Assembly (NCBI RefSeq): GCF_029360705.1
Contig: NZ_JARKMX010000001.1
Coordinates: 124,001 to 188,000, forward strand
Direction: 5' to 3'
DNA: 64,000 nt
Source: Paraflavitalea pollutisoli
GTDB lineage: Bacteria; Bacteroidota; Bacteroidia; Chitinophagales; Chitinophagaceae
The notes under the pieces were generated by a model. That model was not told where the DNA came from, searched no databases, and saw only the letters and a list, made by a program, of their open reading frames with translations. Made by a program: the position numbers and the translations under genes. Shown here piece by piece: positions 17,141-25,858 of this stretch (position 1 is the first letter of the stretch; every line of letters begins with the position of its first letter).

Positions 17141-18577
17141 ATGCATCTAATGAGAAATTTAGTTGGTGCTGTCGTCGTGCTGGGGTTACATAGCAGTTGC
17201 ACCAAAACTGAGACGGTCTACGTCGCGGAACCACGCTTTTGCTTCGAGATCAAACCCAACTTCGATGAATTTGTCTATACGGGGATGAAAAAAAACTCCG
17301 CGAAAGCAGGATTACCTGTTGAGTTCAACTTGTGTCAACCCGCCAATTTCCCATACATCTATTCCTGGGATCTGGGGGATGGTACAACGTCAGCAGAACC
17401 CTATCCCCAACATACTTATACGAAAAGAGGTAGCTATACCGTATCGCTCTTTGTTAAAAAAGGGGAGCATTCCATCGATACCATCCGGCAAACTCTGCAG
17501 GTGTATGCAGGCGATCAATATTTTGCTCCTGACGCGGCGCTCCCCGCCTTTGGTGTCGATCTTGTGGAAACTTCCGACAAGGGTATACTTATAATAGGAT
17601 ACCGCCCAACTTCCGCGAATGACGTGCGTCGTCGCTATTTTGTACTCAAGCTGGATGCTGCCTTGCAGCAACAGTGGGTCAGGGAACTGCCTTCGGGTAT
17701 GGTAAACCTGTCTTCCATCCAACCCATTACGGCAGACAGGTATATCTTAACCGGCCATTCAGATGGCATTTCCGAGCAATATGGCCTAACCTGTATCAAT
17801 GAGCAGGGGACTGTGCTTTGGAGCAAGGCTTATGACCTGGGCAGGGGACTTATTTCGTATGCAGCCGGTACAGCCGACGGCAATATCATCGCCATCGGCC
17901 AAAAGCCGATCCTGCAGGGAGCCGATACTGTCGGGTTGCGCAATACCATTATTACGACGACGGCAGATGGTAGTTTGCTTTCAGAAAAAGGGTTTGATGA
18001 TATCGGTCCGTTGTGGGGTGCTGAGAACTTTTTGGTGGAAAATGATGCGGTGGTGTTTGCCGGCAATAAACCCGGGGTTCAATGTGGCGGAAAATGTGAT
18101 TCTGTCTTCATCACCAAGATCCTGATCACCAGTGGCTTGCCGTTGTGGTCAAGGGCCATGCAGTGGTATAATAGTCGGGCCTTGGGAAATACACGAATTG
18201 TGCGAACAGGGGCAACATACCAGGTAAGCACGCGTTACGAAAGCGTCCTATTCAATTTTACGGGAGATGGACAGTTCCTGGACAGGCAGCAATTGTACAC
18301 AGACAGTTATGGCCCAGGCTACCAGGTAGCCACTTCCGACAACCTCTCGCTGTTGCTACTGTCGAACAAATCTTCCCAAACTTCAGGCTCTGTTGTGAAA
18401 CTGGCAACAGCCAGCGAACGAAAATGGCAGCAGTCGTTCGCCTATCCCGTCAGTGCGCGGTCCCTGTCAGACGGTCAGCTTATTTTATTAGGGCATGGAA
18501 ATGAAGGTCGTTTCCAAAATAACAAACCGGTAAAACTGGTTGTACGGAAGATAGGCGTACAGGGTGACATTTACTAG
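17141..18577 (+). CDS. PKD-domain lipoprotein
   Basis: The 478-residue product has an SPII signal (LVGAVVVLGLHSSC) and then a PKD domain at about 45-125, shown by YSWDLGDGTTSAEPYPQHTY and GSYTVSLFVKKG. The remaining 350 residues resemble a delta-60 or propeller-like repeat domain with phrases such as TSDKGILIIGYRPTS, ITADRYILTGHSDG and TADGNIIAIGQKP. Such proteins are surface or periplasmic and non-enzymatic. The start may be ATG 17141 or ATG 17150. It follows the previous lipoprotein by 2 bp, indicating one transcription unit. Confidence 0.8.
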   Translation: MHLMRNLVGAVVVLGLHSSCTKTETVYVAEPRFCFEIKPNFDEFVYTGMKKNSAKAGLPVEFNLCQPANFPYIYSWDLGDGTTSAEPYPQHTYTKRGSYTVSLFVKKGEHSIDTIRQTLQVYAGDQYFAPDAALPAFGVDLVETSDKGILIIGYRPTSANDVRRRYFVLKLDAALQQQWVRELPSGMVNLSSIQPITADRYILTGHSDGISEQYGLTCINEQGTVLWSKAYDLGRGLISYAAGTADGNIIAIGQKPILQGADTVGLRNTIITTTADGSLLSEKGFDDIGPLWGAENFLVENDAVVFAGNKPGVQCGGKCDSVFITKILITSGLPLWSRAMQWYNSRALGNTRIVRTGATYQVSTRYESVLFNFTGDGQFLDRQQLYTDSYGPGYQVATSDNLSLLLLSNKSSQTSGSVVKLATASERKWQQSFAYPVSARSLSDGQLILLGHGNEGRFQNNKPVKLVVRKIGVQGDIY

Positions 18578-18626
18578 GAGGGAAGGCATATGGTACCGTT
18601 TGTACCCGATACCGTACTTTTGGGGG

Positions 18627-19946
18627 ATGGAATTTTCAGAACAGATCGAACAATCGCTCCGTAACCTCAATATCGAGGCACTGAACGAGATGCAAGTGGC
18701 TTCCCTGGAGGCCAATCAACAATCCAATGCGGTTATTTTATTGTCAGATACAGGATCGGGAAAAACGATCGCGTTTTTGTTGCCCGTATTGCAGCTTTTA
18801 AAGAAGGGCTCCAAGGTTACGCAGGCAATGATCATTACACCTTCACGAGAGCTGGCGTTACAGATCGACCAGGTCTTCAAAAAGATGGGTACGGGCTTCA
18901 AGGTCACCTGCTGTTATGGCGGTCATAAACGGGAAATTGAAGAGAACAACCTGCTGCAGGCCCCCGCGCTGATCATTGGCACGCCGGGCAGGCTGGCCGA
19001 TCATATCCGTCGTGGTAATATTACGACGGCCGATATCGAGACCCTTGTACTGGACGAGTTTGACAAGTCGCTGGAAGAGGGGTTTGAAGAAGAAATGTCT
19101 TTTATCGTAGGCTCGCTGCCTGCTTTAAATAAAAGGATTCTGACCTCCGCCACGGAGGTTGTAAAAGTTCCTGGCTTCGTAGGACTGAAAGATCCTGTCA
19201 GGGTTAATTTCCTGACTGGCGAGAAAAAGGAAATGCTGGCTATTCAGCAGGTGAGGAGTACGGAGGATGATAAGAAAGAAGCTCTTTTCCGGTTACTTTG
19301 CCGGATCAACAACCGTTCTACGATTATTTTTTGTAACCAGCGCGAATTTGTAGAACAGGTTAATACGTTTATTAAAGAGAAGGGCATTGTCAGTGTATTT
19401 TACCACGGCGCCATGGAACAGCAGGAGCGTGACGCTGCCCTGTGTAAGTTCCGCAATGGCACTTCGAATGTGCTTGTAACGACCGACCTTGCTGCCCGGG
19501 GCCTGGATATTCCGAATATCCGGTATATCGTTCACTTCCAACTACCCAACACCGAAGATTCCTATACCCACCGCAACGGCCGCACGGCCCGTCAGGAAGC
19601 CAGTGGAACTGTGGTACTGCTGGTGGGACCTAAGGAATATGTTCCCAAATACATCACGCCTGAACCGGAACTGATCACACTGCCCGATGACCTTGAGCTA
19701 CCACAAAAGCCTGTATGGACAACGTTGTTCATCGCTGCCGGTAAAAAGGACAAGGTGAATAAAGTGGACATCGTTGGGTTCCTTACCAATAAGGGAGAAT
19801 TGAAGAAAGAAGACATTGGCCTGATCGAAGTGAAGGATTTCTTTTCTTTCGTGGCTATACGGAAGTCGAAAGCAACTCACACGGTAAACCTCATCAAGAA
19901 CGAAAAGATCAAAGGCAAGAAAATAAAGATCGATGTAGCTAAATAA
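18627..19946 (+). CDS. DEAD-box-type RNA helicase, DbpA-like
   Basis: This ATP-dependent RNA helicase probably acts in ribosome assembly or mRNA turnover. The 439 residues show motif Q/I (SDTGSGKT), Ia (PSRELA), Ib (GTPGRL), II (VLDEFDKSL, so DEFD rather than DEAD), III (SAT), V (ATDLAARGLD equivalent TTDLAARGLDIP) and VI (HRNGRTAR). The C-terminus (about 365-439) resembles the DbpA RNA-binding domain (LFIAAGKKDKVNKVDIVGFL, then GLIEVKDFFSFVAI), which in E. coli targets 23S rRNA. The ATG at 18627 is preferred over a frame overlapping the preceding gene. A TACTTTTG box sits only 4 nt before it. Confidence 0.93.
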   Translation: MEFSEQIEQSLRNLNIEALNEMQVASLEANQQSNAVILLSDTGSGKTIAFLLPVLQLLKKGSKVTQAMIITPSRELALQIDQVFKKMGTGFKVTCCYGGHKREIEENNLLQAPALIIGTPGRLADHIRRGNITTADIETLVLDEFDKSLEEGFEEEMSFIVGSLPALNKRILTSATEVVKVPGFVGLKDPVRVNFLTGEKKEMLAIQQVRSTEDDKKEALFRLLCRINNRSTIIFCNQREFVEQVNTFIKEKGIVSVFYHGAMEQQERDAALCKFRNGTSNVLVTTDLAARGLDIPNIRYIVHFQLPNTEDSYTHRNGRTARQEASGTVVLLVGPKEYVPKYITPEPELITLPDDLELPQKPVWTTLFIAAGKKDKVNKVDIVGFLTNKGELKKEDIGLIEVKDFFSFVAIRKSKATHTVNLIKNEKIKGKKIKIDVAK

Positions 19947-19959
19947 GATATTTTCTACC

Positions 19960-20012
19960 GGCGCCCGGTTGGGGATATTCAATGAATGATATTCCTGCAC
20001 CGGGCGCCTTAT
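19960..20012 (+). terminator. Bidirectional terminator between helicase and ABC exporter
   Basis: The 10-bp perfect stem GGCGCCCGGT / ACCGGGCGCC (19960-19969 and 19999-20008) encloses a second imperfect stem and is followed by TTATTTAT. It separates two convergent genes. Confidence 0.8.
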
Positions 20013-21773
20013 TTATCCCTCCGACACTTCCATTCTTCTTTCTCCGATCTGCTGGCGCCACATGGCGTAATACAGGCCCTTTTGTTCCAGTAACTGATCA
20101 TGCGAGCCCGACTCGGTGATCCTCCCTTTTTCCAACACATAGATGGTATCTGCGTGCATGATCGTGCTAAGGCGGTGTGCGATCAGTATGGTGATCTGCT
20201 GGCGCTCGGCAGAAATGCTGCGCACCGTTTCAGTGATAGCTTCTTCGGTGAGTGAATCGAGGGCGGAGGTGGCTTCATCGAAAATAAGCAGCCGCGGATG
20301 CCGTAACAAAGCACGGGCAATGGACAGCCGTTGCTTTTCGCCCCCTGATAGTTTTAGTCCCCCTTCGCCGAGGATGGTATTTAGCCCCTGCCCGGTGCGG
20401 GTGACGAGCCGGCTGGCAGACGCTTTTTCCATGGCCTCCAACATGTCTTCGTCTGTGGCATCAGGCTTTACGAAGAGCAGGTTTTCGCGAATGGTACCGG
20501 CAAAGAGTTGCGTATCCTGGGTGACAAACCCTATCTGCCGGCGCAGCTCGTTGTAGCGGATCTCTGTTGCCGGGATGTCGTTGAAATAGATCATGCCTTC
20601 GATCGGGCGGTAGAGACCTACGAGCAATTTGACCAGGGTAGACTTTCCGGACCCTGAAGGACCCACAAATGCTATGGTATCGCCCGTCTTCACAGAAAAG
20701 GATATGCCGTCCATGGCATTCTGGTGGGCCGTATTGTGACGGAACACCACGTCTTCAAAACGCAGGCTGTTGAGCTGGTTGAGGGCTACCGGTTCGGGCG
20801 GACGCTGCTCGATTGGCTTGTTCATCAGCGTATCGAAGGTTTGGAGGGAAGCCTCTGCTTCGCGGTAAAAGATGATGATGTTGCCCACATCCTGCAGGGG
20901 ACCAAAGATGGCATTGGAAATAAACTGCATAGTGATGAGCTCGCCGGTACTGAGCACGTGACCGAAGATCAGCCAGAGCAGGATAAACAAAATGGATTGC
21001 TTGAGCACATTCAGAACGGTGCCCTGGAAAAAACTGAGTGTGCGGACCTGCCTGGTCTTTTCCATTTCGAGCTGGAAGATGCGGTAGGTGTATTCCCGAA
21101 GGCGGCGTATTTCCGGAAAAGTGAGGCCCAGGCTACGTACCAGTTCGATATTCCTCAACGACTCGGTAATAATGCCCGCCATACGATTGGTTTCGCGGTT
21201 GATGGAGCGCTGGGTAGCTTTCATTTTGCGGCTCAGCATGCCGGTCAGTGAGCCCAGTACGAGCACCCCGATCACAAAAACCGGTATGAGCGCCCAATGT
21301 TTGGTGATGGCATACCAGATCAGAAACCCTACCCCGACCAGCGATGAAAACAGGATATTAATAAACGAGTTGATAAATCGCTCGGTATCGGTGCGTACTT
21401 TTTGGAGTACGGCCATGGTTTCGCCGCTACGCTGTTCCTCGAACTCATTGAAGGAAAGCCGCAGGGTCTGGCGCAGACCGTCGTTGAAGATCTGCATGCC
21501 GAATTTCTGTACGGCCAGGCGCGTGGTGTAATCCTGGAAGGCTTTGGCCACGCGGGCGAGCAGTGCAATGACGATTGCTACCCCCAGCCACCACAACACT
21601 CCCCTGATCAGTTCTTCGCGGGGCCGCAAGTTGATCTGCCCTGCATAGTCATCGATGATCTTACCGAAGATGATCGGATCGATGAGGGAGAGGACCTGGG
21701 CGACGGCCGCCAGCAGCAGCGAGAACAATACCAGCCAGCGTTGCGGGCGGAGATACTTCCAAAGAATGTGCAT
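20013..21773 (-). CDS. ABC exporter, fused permease and ATPase (MsbA/MDR type)
   Basis: The 586 residues are one half-transporter that would work as a homodimer in the inner membrane. The N-terminal type-I exporter fold has six membrane helices (about 15-300), with GLTFPEIRRLREYTYRIF in the coupling region. The ATPase (about 345-575) has Walker A GPSGSGKST, Q-loop FVTQDTQLF, signature LSGGEKQRLSIARALL, Walker B LLIFDEATSALD and switch His in LIAHRLSTI. Lipid A, lipid or drug export are possible; the substrate cannot be told from sequence. It is monocistronic. Confidence 0.93.
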   Translation of the reverse strand: MHILWKYLRPQRWLVLFSLLLAAVAQVLSLIDPIIFGKIIDDYAGQINLRPREELIRGVLWWLGVAIVIALLARVAKAFQDYTTRLAVQKFGMQIFNDGLRQTLRLSFNEFEEQRSGETMAVLQKVRTDTERFINSFINILFSSLVGVGFLIWYAITKHWALIPVFVIGVLVLGSLTGMLSRKMKATQRSINRETNRMAGIITESLRNIELVRSLGLTFPEIRRLREYTYRIFQLEMEKTRQVRTLSFFQGTVLNVLKQSILFILLWLIFGHVLSTGELITMQFISNAIFGPLQDVGNIIIFYREAEASLQTFDTLMNKPIEQRPPEPVALNQLNSLRFEDVVFRHNTAHQNAMDGISFSVKTGDTIAFVGPSGSGKSTLVKLLVGLYRPIEGMIYFNDIPATEIRYNELRRQIGFVTQDTQLFAGTIRENLLFVKPDATDEDMLEAMEKASASRLVTRTGQGLNTILGEGGLKLSGGEKQRLSIARALLRHPRLLIFDEATSALDSLTEEAITETVRSISAERQQITILIAHRLSTIMHADTIYVLEKGRITESGSHDQLLEQKGLYYAMWRQQIGERRMEVSEG

Positions 21774-21891
21774 AATTGTTTATATAAACGATTGGTATGG
21801 CATCCGGTTCAGTGATTACCATTTGCAGGCCAGCGGAAATGGCAGGTATTCGGATTTTTCCTTACTTTTCTTACCACTACTGCATCCTATT

Positions 21892-22431
21892 ATGAAAAGC
21901 TACCTGTACCTACTTTTGCTGGTCTTTTTGTCGTTATTGAGTTGCCAGGAACCTGCAGCCCAGATACGGCTCAGTCCTGGCTTTGCGTTTGTCGATTCTT
22001 TTTTTACGGGCCATTCGTTGACATTTGAGGAGCGTGATCTCTACTTTCCGTCCGATTATACCGAGATCGCCGGTAGGTTACAAGCAGCTATCAACAAGGA
22101 CCTGAAATGGTATAAGGAATACACGAAAAAACACGGCGAGTTTGGGGAAAACCTTCCTTACCACGAGAAGCTGGGCATCACCCAGCAAGAGTTTGAAAGG
22201 TACAAATTATTAAGCAGGAACTCCGATTCGCTGCAGCTCAGGTCCAAGGGTATCCGTGTGATCGGTATCAGCAGACAGGACCAGGTAATCCACCTGAAAG
22301 ATACCGGTACGAACAACCGGCTCCATGAAGTCTTTGTACGTGACCTGAAACGAGGCATCATGGAATTGAAGATATCGGTGTCACGGGCCCGTAATGTATC
22401 CTTTAGAAAGATCTATGAGCCTTCCAACTAG
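21892..22431 (+). CDS. Lipoprotein of unknown function
   Basis: The 179-residue product starts with a classical SPII signal (MKSYLYLLLLVFLSLLSC) and is otherwise mixed alpha-beta with no recognised domain. Noticeable phrases are FTGHSLTFEERDLYFPSDYT and YKEYTKKHGEFGENLPYHEK. The ATG at 21892 is the only start that gives a lipobox. Its TAG stop shares the palindrome CTAG with the stop of the convergent downstream gene (4-bp overlap). Confidence 0.7.
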   Translation: MKSYLYLLLLVFLSLLSCQEPAAQIRLSPGFAFVDSFFTGHSLTFEERDLYFPSDYTEIAGRLQAAINKDLKWYKEYTKKHGEFGENLPYHEKLGITQQEFERYKLLSRNSDSLQLRSKGIRVIGISRQDQVIHLKDTGTNNRLHEVFVRDLKRGIMELKISVSRARNVSFRKIYEPSN

Positions 22432-22712
22432 ATTTGATCTACCAAACTCGCGATCACAATCATAAGCAACACAATCAGTACCGGCAGCAGCCCCAACAGG
22501 AAGGCTGCCCAATGCGCTGGTGTATGTTTCTTCTCATAACTCCGCTTCAACAAATACAGATCGGCCAGGTAATACAGGCAAATACCAACCCCAATTAATA
22601 TCGCCTCTGAATCAGCAGGTGTTTCCAACACGCCTGCTACAATAAGCCAAACACCGCCGACGAGACATGCTATCGCTATGATGATGGTGATAATCCTTAA
22701 AACTAGTAGCAT
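22428..22712 (-). CDS. Small three-helix membrane protein
   Basis: The 94-residue product has three clear membrane segments: IITIIIAIACLVGGVWLIVA, AILIGVGICLYYLADLYLL and AAFLLGLLPVLIVLLMIVIA. I cannot assign a family. Its stop overlaps the stop of the convergent lipoprotein gene. Confidence 0.65.
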   Translation of the reverse strand: MLLVLRIITIIIAIACLVGGVWLIVAGVLETPADSEAILIGVGICLYYLADLYLLKRSYEKKHTPAHWAAFLLGLLPVLIVLLMIVIASLVDQI

Positions 22713-22740
22713 AAAAGGTATTTACTGGGTGGGGCAGCAA

Positions 22741-23208
22741 TCAGAACAGATCGGCAATTATAGTCTGTATGCCATTAAAAACAAAATGATCGCCTTGCTT
22801 TTTGTGCTGTAGTTGCTGGGCGAGGGGCGCCTGTGGAGCGAGAAACAGGATGGTTTTACCCCCTATGGTTTGTTTTCCGAGACCGGCGGCGATAAAGAAT
22901 GTCAGCTTTTCGTTCTGCAGTACGGCGCCGGCCCTGGCGGTGTCATAGAGCCTGTCTGTCTCTACTGCATGCAGGGCGGCCTGCTCCCTGGTCTGCTCGG
23001 CCAGTTGCCGTGCGAACATATCTTTCTGGAGGTGGCTCATGGCACGGGCCGTTTCATATTTGTCGCCCGCCGAGCTTTTTCCTTCCTGGTTGGCGGCCTC
23101 CTGGGCTTCTTCCATTTGCTGGCGGGTGTTGGCAATACGCTGCCCGATCAGGTCGAGGCCTGCCTGCTTAAGTTGTTGCTTGTAAAGGATCTTTTCTTCA
23201 CGGGTCAT
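22741..23208 (-). CDS. GreA/GreB C-terminal-like conserved protein
   Basis: The 155-residue protein has an N-terminal coiled coil (ILYKQQLKQAGLDLIGQRIA) with the phrase SSAGDKYETARAMSHLQKDM. A C-terminal beta domain follows that resembles the FKBP-like domain of GreA/GreB elongation factors (FFIAAGLGKQTIGGKTILFL, then PQAPLAQQL). Such proteins are common in Bacteroidota and are often mislabelled in databases as 3-oxoacyl-ACP synthase, for which there is no support here. A role in transcription is only an inference from the fold. Confidence 0.6.
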   Translation of the reverse strand: MTREEKILYKQQLKQAGLDLIGQRIANTRQQMEEAQEAANQEGKSSAGDKYETARAMSHLQKDMFARQLAEQTREQAALHAVETDRLYDTARAGAVLQNEKLTFFIAAGLGKQTIGGKTILFLAPQAPLAQQLQHKKQGDHFVFNGIQTIIADLF

Positions 23209-23223
23209 GCCGCAATTTAGCGA

Positions 23224-23463
23224 TCAGATCAGTTCTTCCAGCGTTTCGCGGGCATATTCGAGCGCAGCGACGGGCGATTCGAAGAGGCGTGGTTCGGTTC
23301 CGTCGATAAATACCTCCCCGGAGATACCTTCTCCCGGCTCCTGGTAATAGTAGGTGGCTGTAAAGTATTCGGTAGGAATAACATGGGGATTTTCCCTGGG
23401 CACTACGTGTGGTTCTATGACGACCCATACTTCTTTTCCGTTGATGGTAAGTTTCTCTGTCAT
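23224..23463 (-). CDS. Small conserved hypothetical protein
   Basis: From ATG 23463 the product has 79 residues (MTEKLTINGKEVWVVIEP and ISGEVFIDGTEPRLFESPVA, ending ALEYARETLEELI). The composition suggests a small beta-alpha protein. A longer frame would add 26 residues rich in proline and arginine that do not look conserved. It is followed 15 bp later by the GreA-like gene, so the two may be co-transcribed. Confidence 0.6.
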   Translation of the reverse strand: MTEKLTINGKEVWVVIEPHVVPRENPHVIPTEYFTATYYYQEPGEGISGEVFIDGTEPRLFESPVAALEYARETLEELI

Positions 23464-23571
23464 GACCGTTTTTCGAATTCTTCTGTAAATCCTGTGCCAA
23501 GGAGGGGGTACTGGAACCGGTTGCAGGGCTATCATAGTCAACCAGGCATCGGGGCAGCTGATTTGCGCAAC

Positions 23572-23609
23572 AAAAAAAACCCGGAAGGGCTAGTGGCCGC
23601 ATTCCGGGT
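23572..23609 (-). terminator. Terminator after the CDGSH gene
   Basis: On the minus strand the stem ACCCGGAA / TTCCGGGT is followed by a run of seven or eight T. It lies 35 bp after the CDGSH stop. Confidence 0.8.
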
Positions 23610-23643
23610 CTATTCAATCTGCCCTGTTGGGGGCAATCATCGA

Positions 23644-23868
23644 CTACTGCTTTTTGGGAGGCAGGTTGAATGCCACGGCTTCGTGTTCAAAATGTCCCTT
23701 GTGGGCACCATCGCAAAATGGTTTGTTTTGCGAGAGGCCGCAACGACAAATAGAAATGATCTCTCGCCCACCGAGGTCATATTTATTGCCGTGCTTGTCC
23801 ACAATTTCGAAATCCCCTTCCAGCTTGAGGGACCCATTGCTGTTAACTGTCACTTTTGTAGTTGCCAT
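23644..23868 (-). CDS. CDGSH iron-sulfur domain protein
   Basis: The 74-residue protein has the complete CDGSH signature (C-x-C-x2-S-x3-P-x-C-D-G-x2-H) in CRCGLSQNKPFCDGAHKGHF, which binds a labile [2Fe-2S] cluster through three Cys and one His. It is small and cytosolic, and a redox or cluster-transfer role is likely. Its start overlaps the end of the upstream histidine kinase gene by 26 bp on the same strand in another frame, so the two are probably translated from one mRNA. Confidence 0.93.
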   Translation of the reverse strand: MATTKVTVNSNGSLKLEGDFEIVDKHGNKYDLGGREIISICRCGLSQNKPFCDGAHKGHFEHEAVAFNLPPKKQ

Positions 23869-24973
23869 AACTTGTTATTGATGGCGCGAAAGTAGGGAAG
23901 TTTTTGTCATCTGTCGGCGGTTGGATCAGGGGTACCGTAACGGTGAAGTATTTTTCGTCTTTTTCTATCCTCACTTCCGGTAACTGCAACATTTTATACC
24001 TGGCATTAATGTTTTGCAGTCCGAGGCCGGTCGACTCCACCACGCCTTCGCGCTTGAACAGGGTATTTCGAACGACGAGTGTATGGTTGGGTGCGGACAC
24101 CAATTCGATCTCGAGCGGATGTTCTTTTTGCAGCCGGTTGTGTTTTACCGCATTTTCAACGAGCAGTTGCAGCGTCATCGGCGGCACCAACCATTCTTCG
24201 TATTTCCGGTCGATGCGCATATCGAGGCGAACACCTGTGCCATAGCGGGTTTGTAACAAGTGGTAGTAAGACTGGATGAAGAGCAACTCCTGTCCGAGGG
24301 TGGTGAGCTCTGCCTGGTTGTTGCGGAGCAGGTACCGGAATACTTTGGTGAGTTCGTCGAGGAAATATTCGGCGCGGGCCGGGTTTTCGCTGATCAACGA
24401 TGACAGGGAATTGAGGTTATTGAACAAAAAGTGGGGGTTGACGATACCCTTGAGCTGGTTGAGCTCGGCCCGGAGCTTTTCTTTCTCCAGTTGCTCCTTT
24501 TGTTTTTCGGTATACTTCAGTTTGGCGAAATGATAGATGGTTTCAAAGCCTGCGAAAAGAAAAAGGTAGACGAAAATAGCGTTGAAAAACGAGTACCCCC
24601 AAAGGCCGGTTGCCAGCTCGCTGTTGTTGAAGCGCACAGTTCCCGTAAAAAGAGAGCTGGGGGCTTTTCCGCCCATAATGATCAGCCGGAGCCAGCTGCT
24701 GAGGGCTAACATCAGGGTCGTGAAAGCTACGCCACCAATAATCACAACTGCAGTGCGGTTCCAGCTGCGGAACCACCGGATCTTCCATTTACGGCTGTTG
24801 TAGATCAGCCAGCGGCCGCCTTCACAAATGGCGATGATGGAAATAAGGGAAATGAGTGTACGCAAAAGTTTTGCGCCGTCGGCGCGAAAACACACGTCAT
24901 TGGTATAGAGCACCAGGATGAAGGGAAGCACTATGACGAGTATGCGGAACCACTTATCACGAACCTTTATCAA
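23843..24973 (-). CDS. LytS/YehU-type membrane sensor histidine kinase
   Basis: The 376-residue protein has four predicted membrane helices (about 8-150), then a short coiled coil (KQKEQLEKEKLRAELNQLKG) and a His_kinase domain. NPHFLFNNLNSLSSLI holds the phospho-accepting His. VENAVKHNRLQKE and STGLGLQNINARY are the N- and G-boxes. These kinases usually pair with a LytTR response regulator, but none is adjacent, so it is an orphan here. The last 26 bp overlap the CDGSH gene. The C-terminal 30 residues are beyond the ATPase fold. Confidence 0.9.
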   Translation of the reverse strand: MIKVRDKWFRILVIVLPFILVLYTNDVCFRADGAKLLRTLISLISIIAICEGGRWLIYNSRKWKIRWFRSWNRTAVVIIGGVAFTTLMLALSSWLRLIIMGGKAPSSLFTGTVRFNNSELATGLWGYSFFNAIFVYLFLFAGFETIYHFAKLKYTEKQKEQLEKEKLRAELNQLKGIVNPHFLFNNLNSLSSLISENPARAEYFLDELTKVFRYLLRNNQAELTTLGQELLFIQSYYHLLQTRYGTGVRLDMRIDRKYEEWLVPPMTLQLLVENAVKHNRLQKEHPLEIELVSAPNHTLVVRNTLFKREGVVESTGLGLQNINARYKMLQLPEVRIEKDEKYFTVTVPLIQPPTDDKNFPTFAPSITSYGNYKSDS

Positions 24974-25193
24974 TGCAGCAAGGATTTACAGCCCGGGTGA
25001 GGCGTTTTACCAATTTGCAAAGAAAACCCACGCTCACCGCAGCCCCATAAGTTTTTGTATGAATTGGGGTTTTAGTTGCATGAATTGTTAGCAGCTATAC
25101 CATGGAGATAATATATTATTCGAAAAAGCTTTTTGCTGCTGACATACTGCTGTCAGTACCTGGTTGTTGCTTTGTAGGGTAAATAGACAACCT

Positions 25194-25811
25194 ATGCTTC
25201 ACGCTACCACCCATAATGACGCCTTATTATCTCATTTTCAAGAACTAACCGCCTATCATGTTTGGGCGCTTACCCGTATTGCCGACTGGTTGCGGACCAA
25301 ACCCGGTTTGTTGCTGGAAAACAGGGCCAGTTCGAGTTTTCCGGGTATCAAGGCTACTTTGCTGCATATGGTCGAGGTGGAGCGGGAATGGATGGGTCAC
25401 CTGGGTGTATCGCACAGCCTGTTGCAGGAGGGATTGGAAGATGAGCTGGAGGCAATACTGGACAGTTTGCTGGAGCAGGGCAGGTTATTGCAGGACTATG
25501 TTGGCAAGCTGAGCACGGACGCTCTGGAAACCGAATGCAGCTGGCAACTGCTACTTGCCGGAGAGATGAACCTTGCCCGCAAAGACATTCTTCAACATTG
25601 TATCAACCATAGTGTTTACCATCGCGGACAGGTGGTAACCATCGGACACCAGCTTGGTTTAAAGGATGCCCCCCTGACCGACTACCTGTTTTACTGTCTG
25701 AAAGTGAAAAAGCCGGACCTACAGACACGGGAGCAGGAGCGTGGTGGGAGCAGGGTGACAGACGATACCAGCCGCAGGCCTTTTTTGGCCATCAACTTCT
25801 TCAACAGGTAA
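25194..25811 (+). CDS. DinB-family protein
   Basis: The 205-residue four-helix-bundle protein belongs to the DinB/YfiT-like metal-binding superfamily. The expected metal ligands are His in ELTAYHVWAL or the HMVEVEREWMGHL helix, and His in INHSVYHRGQVVTIGHQLG. Family members include thiol transferases and damage-inducible proteins, and the substrate is unknown. The ATG at 25194 is preferred to an upstream frame. The polar C-terminal 30 residues (QTREQERGGSRVTDDTSRRP) extend beyond the fold. Confidence 0.85.
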   Translation: MLHATTHNDALLSHFQELTAYHVWALTRIADWLRTKPGLLLENRASSSFPGIKATLLHMVEVEREWMGHLGVSHSLLQEGLEDELEAILDSLLEQGRLLQDYVGKLSTDALETECSWQLLLAGEMNLARKDILQHCINHSVYHRGQVVTIGHQLGLKDAPLTDYLFYCLKVKKPDLQTREQERGGSRVTDDTSRRPFLAINFFNR

Positions 25812-25858
25812 ATTACCATTCTGTTCTTTACTATCTTACCCATCATAAGAGCTGACCT

